DNA of 64,000 nt from Achromobacter pestifer (lineage in GTDB: Bacteria; Pseudomonadota; Gammaproteobacteria; Burkholderiales; Burkholderiaceae_B), in NCBI RefSeq assembly GCF_902859625.1, contig NZ_CADIJX010000001.1:744001-808000 (forward strand), read 5' to 3'. Every line of letters starts with the position of its first letter. Positions within the stretch are counted from its first letter, which is position 1. Below are positions 53,801 through 63,100 of this stretch, piece by piece. The notes below the pieces were generated by a model. The model worked only from the letters and a program-made list of their open reading frames with translations, was not told the origin of the DNA and ran no database searches. The translations under genes were made by a program, and so were the position numbers.

Positions 53801-56800
53801 ACGCAATGCTGATTCGTCCAAGGGTTCGGACGGGGTTAGCAGCACGGCCTGGTTCCAATGGTCGCGCACCGGCATCGCTTGCCGGAAGAACTCGGCCTGG
53901 ATAGGCAGCAGTTGGATCTGGCCAACTGCTGGCGTGCTTATCGTCTCGGCCTGGGCAAGCAAGGGCTGCGCCACCGAGGCCAGGCGCGCTACCGTCTGGT
54001 ATTCAAAGATGTCGCGCGGGTTGACTGCCCAGCCCTGTTGACGCAGCCGCGCCACGATTTGCAGGCTAAGAATCGAGTCCCCGCCCAGCTCGAAGAAGTT
54101 CGCCTCGCGTCCGACCGAGGTGCAACCCAGCACGTCGGCCCAGATGCCGGCAATCGCGGTTTCCAACGGGCCTTGCGGCGGCGTGGCATCGGCTTGCTCG
54201 TCAAACACCGGCGCGGGCAGCGCCTTGCGGTCGATCTTGCCGTTGGCGCTGAGGGGCAAGGTTTCCAGAGGGATGACCTGGGACGGCACCATGTATTCGG
54301 GCAGTTCGCGGGCCAGGGCCGTGCGCAAGGCGGCGCTATCGACTTGCGGTGCCACGTAGGCGACCAGCCGCTGCCCGCCACCGGGGCCGCTGGCCGCGAC
54401 GACCACGGCTTCGCGCACGCCCTCTTGCGCCAATAGCCTGGACTCGATTTCGCCCAGTTCGATGCGCAGGCCGCGGATCTTCACCTGAAAGTCCAGACGA
54501 CCCAGATAGTCCAGCTCTCCCGATTCCGTCCAGCGCACGCGGTCGCCCGTGCGGTACAGGCGGCCTGCGCCGAAGGGATTGGCCACGAAGCGTTCAGCGG
54601 TCATGCCGGGACGCGATAGATAACCGCGTGCCAGCCCTGCCCCGCCCAGATAAAGCTCGCCCGCCACGCCCGGCGGCGCCAGGTTCAGGTCTGCGTCCAA
54701 CACATGGACCTGCGTGCCGGCGATGGGGGTACCGATAGGCACCGGCCCGGCTTCACCCGGCGCGCAGTCGTGGAAGGTGACGTCGATGGCCGCTTCAGTC
54801 GGGCCGTACAGGTTGTTCAAAGCCACGCCGGGCAGCGCAGCAAGGCAACGATCGCGCAGTTCCCCCGGCAAGGCTTCGCCGCTGCATACGATGCGGCGCA
54901 ATGTCGGCACCTGCGCTTGCACCACGCCACCCGCCAAGAACGCCGACAGCATCGACGGCACGAAGTGCAAGGTTGTCACGCCGTGCGCCGCGATGCGCGC
55001 CGCCAATGCCTGCGGATCGCGGTGTTCACCGGGCTCGGCTACGGCCAGTTGGGCGCCAACCATCAGCGGCCAGAAGAATTCCCAGACCGATACATCGAAG
55101 CCAAACGGCGTCTTCTGCAAGACCGTATCGGCACCACCAATCGGGTACGCCTCCTGCATCCAGTCCAGGCGCTGGGCCAACGCATCGTGCCGGTTGATCG
55201 CACCCTTGGGTTTGCCGGTGGAACCGGACGTGTAGATCACATAGGCCGCTTGTTCCGGATGCGGCACGTGGCCTACCGGCGTGCATGGGTGCGCGGACAG
55301 ATCGATCCGGTCCAGTGCCCAGGCCGACGGGGCGCCAGCCGGCAGCGTTTCCAGCCACGTCGATTGCGTCAACAGCAGACTCGCCTGACTGTCTTCAAAC
55401 AGATAGCTCAAGCGATCGGCGGGCAATTCCGGGTCGATCGGCACATAGGCGGCGCCTGCCTTCATCACACCCAGCAACGCCACCACCATTTCCACCGAGC
55501 GCGTCATCAGCACGCCAACGCGCGTTTCCGCGCCCGATCCAGCGGCACGCAGCGCATGGGCCAGCTGATTCGTGCGGGCATCCAGTTCGGCGTACGTCAG
55601 CTTGCTGTCGCCCATCGCCAGCGCGGGCGCATCTGGCGTAGCCGCTGCTTGCGCGGCCAGCCTCTCGGGCACTGAAAGCACTCGACGCGCCGCGCCGCCA
55701 TCGCCTTGCGACAGCAGCGATTGGCGCACCTCTTCCGGCAACGGCGCCACCTCAGCGATCAGGCGTTCAGGCGCATGCGCCACCGCTTGCAGAATATGCA
55801 GCAGATCCGCTGCCCAGCGCGCGATCGTGGCCGGCGAGAACAGCGGTGATGCGTAGATCAGCGTCACATCCAAACGCCCGTCGGGGGACTCATTGCTGTT
55901 CAACGTCAGATCGAATTGGGCGGTCTGGCGACCCAGACTCACATCCAGGGATCGCAGGCCCGGCAACACCAAGGCGGCATCGCCCTGTTCCCGCGTATGG
56001 TTCAGCATGGCTTGGAACAGCGGACTCTGGCCCGCCTTGCGCTGCGGCGCCAGGCTATCGACCAACTGCTCGAACGGCAGGTCCGGATGCGCCTGCGCGC
56101 CATGCACGGCCTCCTTGGCCTCTTGCAGCAGCTGGTTCAGACTGATCGATCCCCGGGGACGTCCGCGCAGCACCTGCGTGCCGGCCAAAAAGCCCACCAG
56201 GTGTTGGGTCTCGGGGCGCGCGCGGTTCGCCAGCGGTACTCCGATGCGAATGTCATCCGCGCAACTGATCCGATGCAGCAGGGTCTGGTAGGCAGCCAGC
56301 AACACCGTGAACAAGGTGGTGCCAGCGGCGGCTGCCCGGGTCCGCAGGGCAGCCGCCAGCGTGGAATCCACGTTCAAGACGTGGCGAGCCGCGTCGTCAG
56401 TGTGCGCCGGATCGCGCGGCGTGTCGGTCGGCAAGGCAAGGGCTACATCGTCGTCACCCAGATGGACACGCCAATAGGCCAGTTGGCGGGCCGACTCGCC
56501 CGCGTCCATCCAATGGCGCTGCCACAGGGCGTGGTCTTGCAGGTCAATGCCAAGTTCGGGCAACGACGGCTCTTTGCCGGAAAACAGGGCCGCGTACGCC
56601 GCCGCGAATTCGTCCAACAACACTTGCATCGACCAGCCGTCAGCCACGATGTGATGAACAACCAGCGCGACCACATGCTCCTGGGGCGTCACGCGCCACA
56701 AACGCACGCGCAGCAAAGGCCCCTGCTCCAGATCAAATGGCTGTTGTCGGAACGCTTGCAATGCCTGGGTCAGCGTGACGTCCGATCCCTCGCCTGCGGT

Positions 56801-57196
56801 GTTGTCCAGGTCCACGACATCCACGTTGAATGCCAGGTCGTCGCGCACCCGCTGTCGCGCCTGGCCGTCAGGCAGAGATTCAAAAACGGTGCGCAGGGCG
56901 GCGTGGCGCCGCCAAAGCATCTGGAATGCGGCTTGCAGCGCTTGCGTATCCAGCGGGCCAAGCAGACGCTGCGCGCCAGAGATGTGATAAGCGCTGCTTT
57001 GCGGATCAAGCCGCCACAGGAACCATTGACGCTGCTGCGCGTAGGACAGCACCCCGCGCTGCGCGTCGGCCTGCGGCACGATGGGCAACTGGGCGAAATC
57101 GATGCGTTGAAGACGCAGGGCCTCCAGGAATTTCGCCTGTTTTTCAGACGACAGCGCGGCGAAACGGCGCGCAATGGCGGTTTTTTCCAGTTCCAT
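44864..57196 (-). CDS. Siderophore NRPS B: C-A(Ser)-T-E-C-A(Ser)-T-C-A(hydroxyOrn-like)-T-E
   Basis: 4110 residues, three modules. Domains with key residues: LCL-type C1 (HHIVADG, His181), A1 (Tyr655 of YTSGSTG; pocket code DVWHVSLIDK, Ser), T1 (Ser1041 in LGGDSIL), E1 (HHLVVDG, His1219; EGHGRE), DCL-type C2 (HHLLLDG, His1677), A2 (Tyr2142; same Ser code), T2 (Ser2528), C3 (HHALMDG, His2736; N-terminus of DCL form YPVSPVQEGMVFHSL), A3 (Tyr3214; code DGEAVGGVTK, of the hydroxyornithine group), T3 (Ser3609), E2 (HHLVVDG, His3795; EGHGRE). The protein ends about residue 4110 without thioesterase or reductase. The ATG directly follows the stop of NRPS A, with GGAGG in its last codons. Pocket codes were read by aligning motifs by eye to GrsA and EntF. 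Confidence 0.95.
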   Translation of the reverse strand: MELEKTAIARRFAALSSEKQAKFLEALRLQRIDFAQLPIVPQADAQRGVLSYAQQRQWFLWRLDPQSSAYHISGAQRLLGPLDTQALQAAFQMLWRRHAALRTVFESLPDGQARQRVRDDLAFNVDVVDLDNTAGEGSDVTLTQALQAFRQQPFDLEQGPLLRVRLWRVTPQEHVVALVVHHIVADGWSMQVLLDEFAAAYAALFSGKEPSLPELGIDLQDHALWQRHWMDAGESARQLAYWRVHLGDDDVALALPTDTPRDPAHTDDAARHVLNVDSTLAAALRTRAAAAGTTLFTVLLAAYQTLLHRISCADDIRIGVPLANRARPETQHLVGFLAGTQVLRGRPRGSISLNQLLQEAKEAVHGAQAHPDLPFEQLVDSLAPQRKAGQSPLFQAMLNHTREQGDAALVLPGLRSLDVSLGRQTAQFDLTLNSNESPDGRLDVTLIYASPLFSPATIARWAADLLHILQAVAHAPERLIAEVAPLPEEVRQSLLSQGDGGAARRVLSVPERLAAQAAATPDAPALAMGDSKLTYAELDARTNQLAHALRAAGSGAETRVGVLMTRSVEMVVALLGVMKAGAAYVPIDPELPADRLSYLFEDSQASLLLTQSTWLETLPAGAPSAWALDRIDLSAHPCTPVGHVPHPEQAAYVIYTSGSTGKPKGAINRHDALAQRLDWMQEAYPIGGADTVLQKTPFGFDVSVWEFFWPLMVGAQLAVAEPGEHRDPQALAARIAAHGVTTLHFVPSMLSAFLAGGVVQAQVPTLRRIVCSGEALPGELRDRCLAALPGVALNNLYGPTEAAIDVTFHDCAPGEAGPVPIGTPIAGTQVHVLDADLNLAPPGVAGELYLGGAGLARGYLSRPGMTAERFVANPFGAGRLYRTGDRVRWTESGELDYLGRLDFQVKIRGLRIELGEIESRLLAQEGVREAVVVAASGPGGGQRLVAYVAPQVDSAALRTALARELPEYMVPSQVIPLETLPLSANGKIDRKALPAPVFDEQADATPPQGPLETAIAGIWADVLGCTSVGREANFFELGGDSILSLQIVARLRQQGWAVNPRDIFEYQTVARLASVAQPLLAQAETISTPAVGQIQLLPIQAEFFRQAMPVRDHWNQAVLLTPSEPLDESALRAALAQLVNHHDSLRLRFDEDSQGWTQRYAEDAAPSDLLWTAQAADAEALTRQCDAAQRSLKLSQGPLLRALAVHMADGSDRLLLVAHHLVVDGVSWRILLEDLQTAYQAARQGRQAALPAKTAHYGEWTRYVAGLPERMDAAEREYWQDTFRDHPATTLPVDSPLGLANAGLRASSGFTLTAAQTATLLKQAPAAYRTQVNDLLLTALARMLAGVTGQSQVRIDVEGHGREADVGAPDISRTVGWFTAMYPVALEVSGDVGQALKRVKETLRAVPRRGVGHGPLLAGQALASSPVLFNYLGQFDGSFGDAQGWQPASESAGAALDAGAALWHELAVDGQVYQGQLTMTLSYSRARLSEGRARDWADRYRQALLELIEHCASGARGATPSDFPLLALTQHQLDALPLTWPRVEDLYGVSPMQAGMMFHATVEAEAGLYVTQLQVDLRDLDPARLRAAWAAALGRHEALRSGFAEAPGGASLQWVARDVDLPWRELDWRGQLDTASALEALAREERLLPFDLAAPPLMRWVLARTGDTEYRLLWTSHHLLLDGWSTSRLLGEVLRAYQGETVAAPAARYRDYLAWLSRLDTADARAWWTADLARLEEPSLLATAAPTTDDAGHGEISCRLNAADSAQLTACARQQRVTPNTLVQAAWARVLQSELGQSTVAFGATSSGRPAELPGAETLLGLFINTIPVVVPAAPALTVGDWLRAVQARGVAALDHQHTPLYDIQRWAGQGGRALFDTLVVFENYPIDAALREVKPGGLEIGQVHNSDPTHYPLTLEAALREDAGTPVLSLRYVYRRDCLTDSRVQSLADTFKRVLTAMLADPNGLVADLDVLALPDRQALVSQGDGGAARLVLSVPERLAGQAAATPDAPALVMGAVRLSYAELDARTNQLAHALRAVGAGAETRVGVLMTRSVEMVVALLGVMKAGAAYVPMDPELPAERLSYLLEDSQAELLLTQSTWLETLPVDTPPAWALDQIDVSAHPSTPIGHVPHPEQAAYVIYTSGSTGKPKGAVNRHGALAQRLDWMQRAYPIGGADTVLQKTPFGFDVSVWEFFWPLMVGAQLAVAEPGEHRDPQALAARIAAHGVTTLHFVPSMLSAFLAGGVDQARLPTLRRIVCSGEALPGDLRDRCFAALPDVALNNLYGPTEAAIDVTFHDCVVNETGAVPIGAPITGTQVYVLDADLNLAPPGVAGELYLGGAGLARGYLSRPGMTAERFVANPFGAGRLYRTGDRVRWTDSGELDYLGRLDFQVKIRGLRIELGEIESRLLAQAGVREAVVVAANGPGGGQRLVAYVAPQVDSAVLRTALARELPEYMVPSQIIPLEALPLSANGKIDRKALPAPVFDDQTSATPPQGPLETAIAGIWADVLGCTSVGREANFFELGGDSILSLQIVARLRQQGWGVNPRDLFEHQTVARLAVMAKPLLEAAEVPQEDVPHGKLSDYLDDDGLARCGIDAAALEDVYPVSPVQEGMVFHSLESPGTGLYVNQLSVPVGHIDVARFAQAWRLLVARHPILRTGILWQGGLSRPLQLVYRNVDAVVPVFDWRGQNTDDARIAAYAQAELTRDFDYARAPLARVSLLRLEDDRYQLVWTQHHALMDGWSESRLMGEWLRAYAGQELPATGPGYGAYVRWLARQDAARGEAWWRKLLGGLDGPTLLASAGKPTGQTGYAKRYMRLDAAATGRLAAFAQRERVTVNTLVQAAWALLLQRYTRKDTVAFGSTVAGRPPSLPGVERIMGLFINTIPVPVTRQPEQSVGEYLRGLQALNLDLREQEHTPLADIQRWAGSAGRSLFDSIIVFENHPVDAVLRGDERYGLDFGDAERQGLTGYAMDLQVMWGDTLQIEYCYGCDAFDAGFVETLRGHMEHTLSAMAEDAARPVGDLPWITPEQRAEVWAWGGHRTGAWPRQPQQTVHARIAAHARQRPDAPAIIMGTRCLDYGTLDAAANRLAHRLMGQGVGPETRVGVLMERTPEVFVALLAVLKAGGCYVPMDPAYPAERLAFMMADSGMALLLSQQRLLGRDSVAAALPAGLPVLALDGLGDGTPDATAPAAPAPDHDPAVPLSSDNLAYLIYTSGSTGRPKGVCVTHGPLSMHCAATAEIYGMNADWRELIFMSLSFDGAHERWLTSLITGASLVLRDDELWTAEQTLGVLGRHQVTHAAFPPAYLGQLAEGAGTEVPPVKLYVYGGEAMPRATYDKVRHALRPQWLINGYGPTETVVTPMIWKSRGDESFTCAYAPIGRVVGERSLYVLDADLQAVPVGHVGELYIGGYGLARGYLGRPDLTADRFVADPFGTPGSRLYRSGDLVRWMPDGNIEYVGRADHQVKLRGFRIELGEIEARIRECPGVLDAVITLHQGSTGAQLVAYVVPLPGVGTQDLARHVRDYAAAHLPEHMVPGHVELLPELPVLPSGKLDRSRLPEPRTATVAQADHVAPRTPREARLAEIWAQVLRVDSVGITDNFFELGGDSILSLQLVSKVRQAGLGLSFKLRDLMRHQTIDALLAHLDETGGTAPAAIPAPSAAPAPAPVPCTPIQAWFFESDIPSPHHYNQSVLLTPRAELNPALLRAAAQAVQAHHPALRTRFSRTAGGGWLQVADALGAPVAPLDIADAADADTLRQLCTQVQRSLSFDGGPIWRLALFRLPDGQQRLLAAVHHLVVDGYSWRVLLEDLQTAYRQLSLGQTVALPAASAPFADWARHVDQTATAAAIEGQADYWAAQVADACDIPRDHPDVDTPRSEDVQGIDIGLNADDTRALLRAAQGVYDAAIDDLLLTALGRCLSDWAGGAVLVDMEGHGREGDAADIDLSRSVGWFTTVYPVRLSGAGLPLRQALADTRQALRTVPEKGVGFGMLKYLGTAAQQARMRQGAARVTFNYMGQFDQAFDADALYAPADEHGGAEKDAAAPLANWLEVVGRVYGGELSFSWRFSRRMYQPATIERLAASFRSELLALLNADAATPPAPPRSTANAL
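49500..51255 (-). repeat. Homogenised Ser A-T segment, copy 3 (NRPS B module 2)
   Basis: Encodes from SQGDGGAAR before the A domain through the T domain. It is nearly the same as the copies at about 53960-55715 and 57385-59025. Codons between the A3-motif Tyr and the T-domain Ser number 386 in all three copies, without any indel. Limits are approximate. Confidence 0.85.
53960..55715 (-). repeat. Homogenised Ser A-T segment, copy 2 (NRPS B module 1)
   Basis: Same unit as above. It shares the whole pocket region and the T domain ([20 protein letters not shown]) with copy 3, and the A domain with the copy in NRPS A. Long stretches are identical at the base level by eye, for example around 54085-54160 against 49645-49720. 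Confidence 0.85.
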
Positions 57197-60100
57197 TCAA
57201 TCCTCCAGCGCGGCCAGCAAATCAGACATGCTGCGCAACGCCGTGTCCTTGTCTTGTTGTTGTGACTGATGCGTGTCCACGGCCGCAGCCAGATCCGCCA
57301 GCCTGGAATGCTCGAAGCACAAGCGCATGGGCAGATCCGGCGCCATCGCCGTCAACGCCCGGTGCACCCGCAATACGCTGAGCGAATGGCCGCCCAGTTC
57401 AAAGAAGTTGGCCTCGCGTCCGACCGGGGCGCAACCCAGCACGTCGGCCCAGATGGCGGCGATAGCGGTTTCCGTCGGCCCCTGTGGCGGCGTGGCATCG
57501 GCTTCGACGCCGAACAACGGCGTGGGCAGCGCCTTGCGGTCGATCTTGCCGTTGGCGCTGAGGGGCAAGGTTTCCAGAGGGATGATCTGGGATGGAACCA
57601 TGTATTCCGGCAGCTCCCGGGCCAACACTCGGCGCAGCGCATCGGTGTCGGCAAGCGGGGCGACATAAGCCACCAGCTGCTGTCCACCGCCTGGGCCTTC
57701 GACGGCCACGACCACCGCTTCACGGACGCCCTCTTGCGCCAACAACCGGGATTCGATTTCACCCAGTTCGATGCGCAGGCCACGGATCTTCACCTGGAAG
57801 TCCAGACGGCCCAGATAATCGAGTTCTCCCGCATCCGTCCATCGCACCCGGTCGCCCGTGCGGTACAGGCGGCCTGCGCCGAAGGGATTGGCGACAAAGC
57901 GTTCGGCGGTCATGCCGGGACGCGATAAATAACCGCGTGCCAGCCCTGCCCCGCCCAGATAAAGCTCGCCGGCAACCCCCGGCGGCGCCAGGTTCAGGTC
58001 TGCGTCCAACACATGGACTTGCGTGCCGGTGATGGGGGCACCGATAGCCACCGGCCCGGTTTCACCGGGCGCGCAGTCGTGGAAGGTGACGTCGATAGCG
58101 GCTTCGGTCGGGCCGTACAGATTATTCAAGGCCACGCCGGGCAGCGCAGCAAGGCAACGGTCGCGTAATTCTCCCGGCAAGGCTTCGCCGCTGCATACGA
58201 TGCGGCGCAATGTCGGCACCTGCGCTTGCATCACGCCGCCCGCCAAGAATGCCGACAGCATCGACGGCACGAAATGCAAGGTTGTCACGCCATGCGCTGC
58301 GATGCGCGCGGCCAATGCCTGCGGGTCGCGGTGTTCACCCGGCTCGGCCACGGCCAGCTGGGCGCCAACCATCAGCGGCCAGAAGAATTCCCAGACCGAC
58401 ACGTCAAAGCCAAACGGCGTCTTCTGCAAGACGGTGTCCGCAGCGTCGATGGGATACGCCTGTTGCATCCAGTCCAGGCGCTGAGCCAACGCACCATGGC
58501 GGTTGACGGCGCCCTTGGGCTTGCCGGTGGAGCCGGACGTGTAGATCACATAGGCCGCTTGTTCCGGATGCGGCACGTGCCCTACCGGCGTGCATGGGTG
58601 CGCGGACAGATCGATCTGGTCCAGCGCCCAAGCCGGCGGAGCATCAACTGACAGGGTTTCCAGCCAGACCGATTGCGTCAGCAACAGCGCCGCCTGACTG
58701 TCTTCAAACAGATAGCTCAGCCGATCGGCGGGCAATTCCGGGTCGATCGGCACATAGGCGGCGCCTGCCTTCATCACACCCAGCAACGCCACCACCATTT
58801 CCACCGAGCGCGTCATCAATACGCCAACCCGCGCTTCCGCACCCACCCCGGCGGCACGCAGCGCATGGGCCAGCTGATTCGTGCGGGTATCCAGTTCGGC
58901 GTAGCTGAGACTGGCCGCACCCGTCGCCAGCGCGGCCGCCTCCGGTGTGGCCAGCGCTTGTGCAGCCAGCCGCTCCGGCACGGTCAACACCGCCCGCGCC
59001 GCGCCGCCGTCGCCTTGCGACAGCAAGGCCGAGCGGGAGACCACCGCGAGGTCATCCCCTAATAGCGTGTCCGGCGTTGCCGCCAGTCGTGCCAATGTCT
59101 CCAGATAGTCGCTGGCCAACCGGGCAACCGCTTCAGGGGGATAGCAGTCCGCGTCGTACCGCCAGACCAGATCAACCCGGCCGTCTTCCCATTCGGTGCT
59201 ATGCAGCGCCAGCTCCAGTTGCGGCGCGGTTTCGCCTAATGAGAACTCACTGACAGCCAATGTGCCCAGCCGATCCGGCATGCCCCGGTCGACGCGCTGA
59301 TGGTTGAACAGAATCTGAAACAGCGGATGGCGGCCGCTGTCACGCGCGGGTTGCAAGGCCTCTACCAATTGTTCAAATGGCAGATCCTGATGCAGTTGTG
59401 CCTGACGCACTTGTTCAGCCGCCACGCGCAGCATCCGCGCCAAGGTGGTTCCCGCCGACACCTGGCTGGGAACGACTTGAGTATTGACGAACACGCCAAC
59501 GAGTTCCTCGGTGCCCGGCCAATGCCGATTGGCGGTGGCCACCCCCACGCGCACGGCGCCCTGCCCCGTCAGCCGGTGCAGCGTTGCCTGCAAGCCCGTC
59601 AGCAAGACGGCAAAAAACGTGGTGCCTGCCGCCTGCGCCGCCGCCTTCAAGCCTTGTACTTGCGCCGAGGCCAGGCTTGCCCCCAAGCTGCCCCCTTGAA
59701 CGCCGCCCTGCACGCCAGCACGCCGGCCCGGCACATGCAGGCCGGGATCGTCGTCCGATAGCGCGGTGCGCCAATACGCCAGTTGGCGTTCGCCTTCCCC
59801 TTGCGCCAGCGTCTGACGTTGCCAGACCGCAAAGTCCGCATAGGTCAGGGACTGTGGCGGCAATGTGGGCGATGCGCCGCGTGACAGCGCGTCATAGCAA
59901 TGCGCCAGTTCATCCTGTAGACGTTGCAGCGACCAGCCATCGGCGGCGATATGGTGAACCACCATGGCCAGCACATGGTCGTCCGGAGCCCGCCGCAACA
60001 GGGCTGCCCGCAGCACGGGACCCTCAGCCAGGTCAAAGGGCTGCGCAGCCAGGGACGCGGCCTCGTGTTGCAAGCGGGCGTCATCCAGCCCGACCTCAAT

Positions 60101-63100
60101 GCATGGCAACGGCATGGGTTTGGCCGGCAGCACCTGTTGCAATACGCTGCCGTCGACGCCTTCGCGGTAAACCGTGCGCAGTGCGCCATGGCGGGCGACC
60201 AGATGGTTCAGGGCGCCCTGCAATGCGTCAGCGGACAACATGCCTTGCAAGCGCTGCGCGCCCGCGATGTGATAAGCGCTGCCATGGGGGTCAAGCTTCC
60301 ACAGGAACCACAAGCGTTGCTGCGCATGCGACAGCGGCTGGGGCAGCACACGAGCCGCATTGTCCAGCGCGGCGATGGCCGTTGCCGGCCGGGCCGCTGC
60401 CGGTGACGCCTGTCCATCCACGGTTGCGGCAGCCGCCAAGGCTCGCAATGTCGTGTGTTCAAAGACCTGCTTGGCCGTGATGCGCAGCCCCTGCTTGCAG
60501 GCACGCGCAATCATCTTCAGGCTAAGAATGGAGTCTCCGCCCAAGGTGAAGAAATCCGCATCGCGGCCAATCTTCACCCCGCCCAGCAGCTCAGACCAGA
60601 TCGATGCCAGCGTCAATTCCGCCGCCCCGTCTGGGCCATCGATCGCCTCCGCCAGCGCGCGCAGCGTTGGCGTATCGAACAACTGCCTGGGTGCAATGCG
60701 CAGGCCTTGCTTGCGCGCGCGGGCAATCATCTTGAGACTGAGAATGGAATCGCCGCCCAGTTCAAAGAAATTGTCCTGCCGGCCCACGGACACTCCGCCC
60801 AACAGTTCGGACCATATCGACGCCAACACGCTTTCGACTTCACCGTGCGGGGCGTCTTCGCCCGCCGCCTCGGTGACGGGCCCGGCCGTGCCCGGTTCCG
60901 GCAAGGCACGCCGGTCCACCTTGCCATTGGCCGTCAGCGGCAAGACCGCCAGAAGTGTCACGCTGGCGGGCACCATGTAGTCGGGCAAGCGGGCAGCCAG
61001 CGCATCGCGAAGTCGCGTGGCGGACGGGCAAGCGGCGCCCGCCACATAGGCATGCAATTGCAAGCGGCCATCCACCGCCGGCAACGCCAGCACCTCGGCC
61101 TGCGCCACCCCGGTCATTTGGCGCAGCGCCTCTGCGACCTCGCCGGGTTCCACGCGATATCCGCGTATCTTGACTTGGTCGTCGCCGCGCCCCAGGAACA
61201 GCAAGCGGCCGTCCGGCAAGCGAGAGACGCGATCGCCGCTTCGGTACATCCGTTCACCCGCCACGAACGGGTCAGCCACATAGCGATCGGCGGTCAAGCC
61301 CGGGCGGCCTTGATAGCCGCGCGCCACGCCCGCACCCGCCAGATACAGATCGCCCGCCAAGCCCGCGGGCACCGGTTGCAGCGCCGCATCCAGCACATAG
61401 GCGCGCAGCCCGGCCAACGGCTGGCCCAATGGCACCCGGCCATCGGCAAGCGGCTCGGCACGCCCCGCGATGGCGCCCACGGTCGTTTCGGTGGGGCCAT
61501 AGTGATTGAACACCTGGCATTCCGGGCGCAACGCACGTATCTGTTCCAGCAAGGCGCCGCTCAGGCTTTCGCCTCCGCACGCCAACCAGCGCAGGGGCAA
61601 GACACGCGCGGGTTGCGCCGCCGCCAGCAACGCCTGCAAATGGCCCGGCACGATTTTCAGCGCCTCGATCCGATGCGCGTGCATGTACTCCGCGAAGCCA
61701 TCCGGGTCGAACGCCAGGCGTGCGTCCAGCAGATGCAATTCACTGCCTTGGCAAAGCGCGCCAAACAACACGGTATGGCCAAGGTCGGCCGCCACCGTGG
61801 ACACCATCGCCATGCTGGCGGCTGGCGCCGCGTCGAAGCGTCGCGCCACGGCCTCGGCGTAGTTCGCCAGCGCGCCGTGCGACACGACCACCCCCTTTGG
61901 GGTGCCGGTGGAGCCAGACGTGTAGATTAGATAGGCGGCCTGAGCCGGGTGTGGCAGTGGCGGCAGGCTGTCGGGTGCCTGCGCACCGCCATCCACCTTG
62001 AATCCCAGCACGGGCACGCCTTGCGCCCAGTCGGGCGCCGTGTGCGCCAACAGTGCCGCGGCGCCGCTGTCGCGCAATTGGAAAGCCAAACGCTCGGCCG
62101 GCAAATGCGGGTCCAACGGCACAAAGGCGGCGCCTGCGTGCCACGCCGCCAGCAGGCCCAGGACGCTGGCGCAGGAACGCTCCGCCAACACCGCCACCCG
62201 GGATTCCGGCCCCACGCCCCGTGCGCGCAACGCCTGCGCCAAGACGCGGGCGCGGCCGTCCAGTTCCCCGTAACTCCAAGCTTGTTCGGCATCCCGCAGC
62301 GCCGGCGCCAGCGGCCGGTCGCGCACCTGCTCCAGATACCGTGCCAAGACGGACATGACCGCGCTTGCCGGGGTGTGCCCTGCGAAAGAGTCTGTCACGC
62401 CGCTGATCTTGCCCCATGCCGCGTCCGCCTCGGCTAAGCCGATGTCCCCCAAGGCGGCGCCCGAATTCGCCGCCAGCGCTTGCAGTACCTGCGCATACGC
62501 GCCAGCGATCCGTTCGGCGGCTTGCGCCGCGACGCGGCGGGGATCATACAGATACTCCAGACGCAGCACGGGCGCCTGGCCCGCTGCCGCGTCCAGCAGC
62601 ATACGTACCGTCAACGGATAGTGATTCCCGCTGCGCATGGCAACCTCGCCCAGCCTCAAACCGGCCGGCCCGGCGTCACGCAAGGCCGCATCGATGGGGA
62701 AATTCTCGAACACCAGCAACGTGTCGAACAACGCCTGTCCGCCCGACCCGGCCCAGCGCTGCACCTGATGCAGCGGCGCATGCTCATGCTCGCGCGCGGC
62801 CGTGTGGCGGCTTTGCTGCGCGCGCAGACTATCGGCAACGGAGTCGCCGAGCGCGTTACGGACAACAACCGGCAAGGTGTTGATGAACAAGCCCAGCATG
62901 TCCTGAGCGCCTGGCAAGCCGGCGGGCCGGCCCGAGGTCGTGGCCCCAAAGGCCACCACGTCCCGGCCCAGCAAGCGGTGCAGCAGCAGTGCCCAGCCCG
63001 TTTGCAGCACCGTGTTCAGCGTCACGCGGGACTCGCGCGCCAGACGTGTCAAGGCGTCCGTGCGGCCGCCATCCAGCACTTGCACCCACTCAGCGTGACC

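Noticed and set aside
52409-57265. Long plus-strand open frames opposite the NRPS genes
   Set aside because: They mirror the GC-rich minus-strand NRPS codons, show no known domain, and repeat wherever the A-T segments repeat.
60425-62000. Aspartate beta-hydroxylase or interface domain within NRPS A
   Set aside because: Only A and T domains are found between the C domains; no TauD-like HxD motif or extra condensation-like domain was seen in the window.
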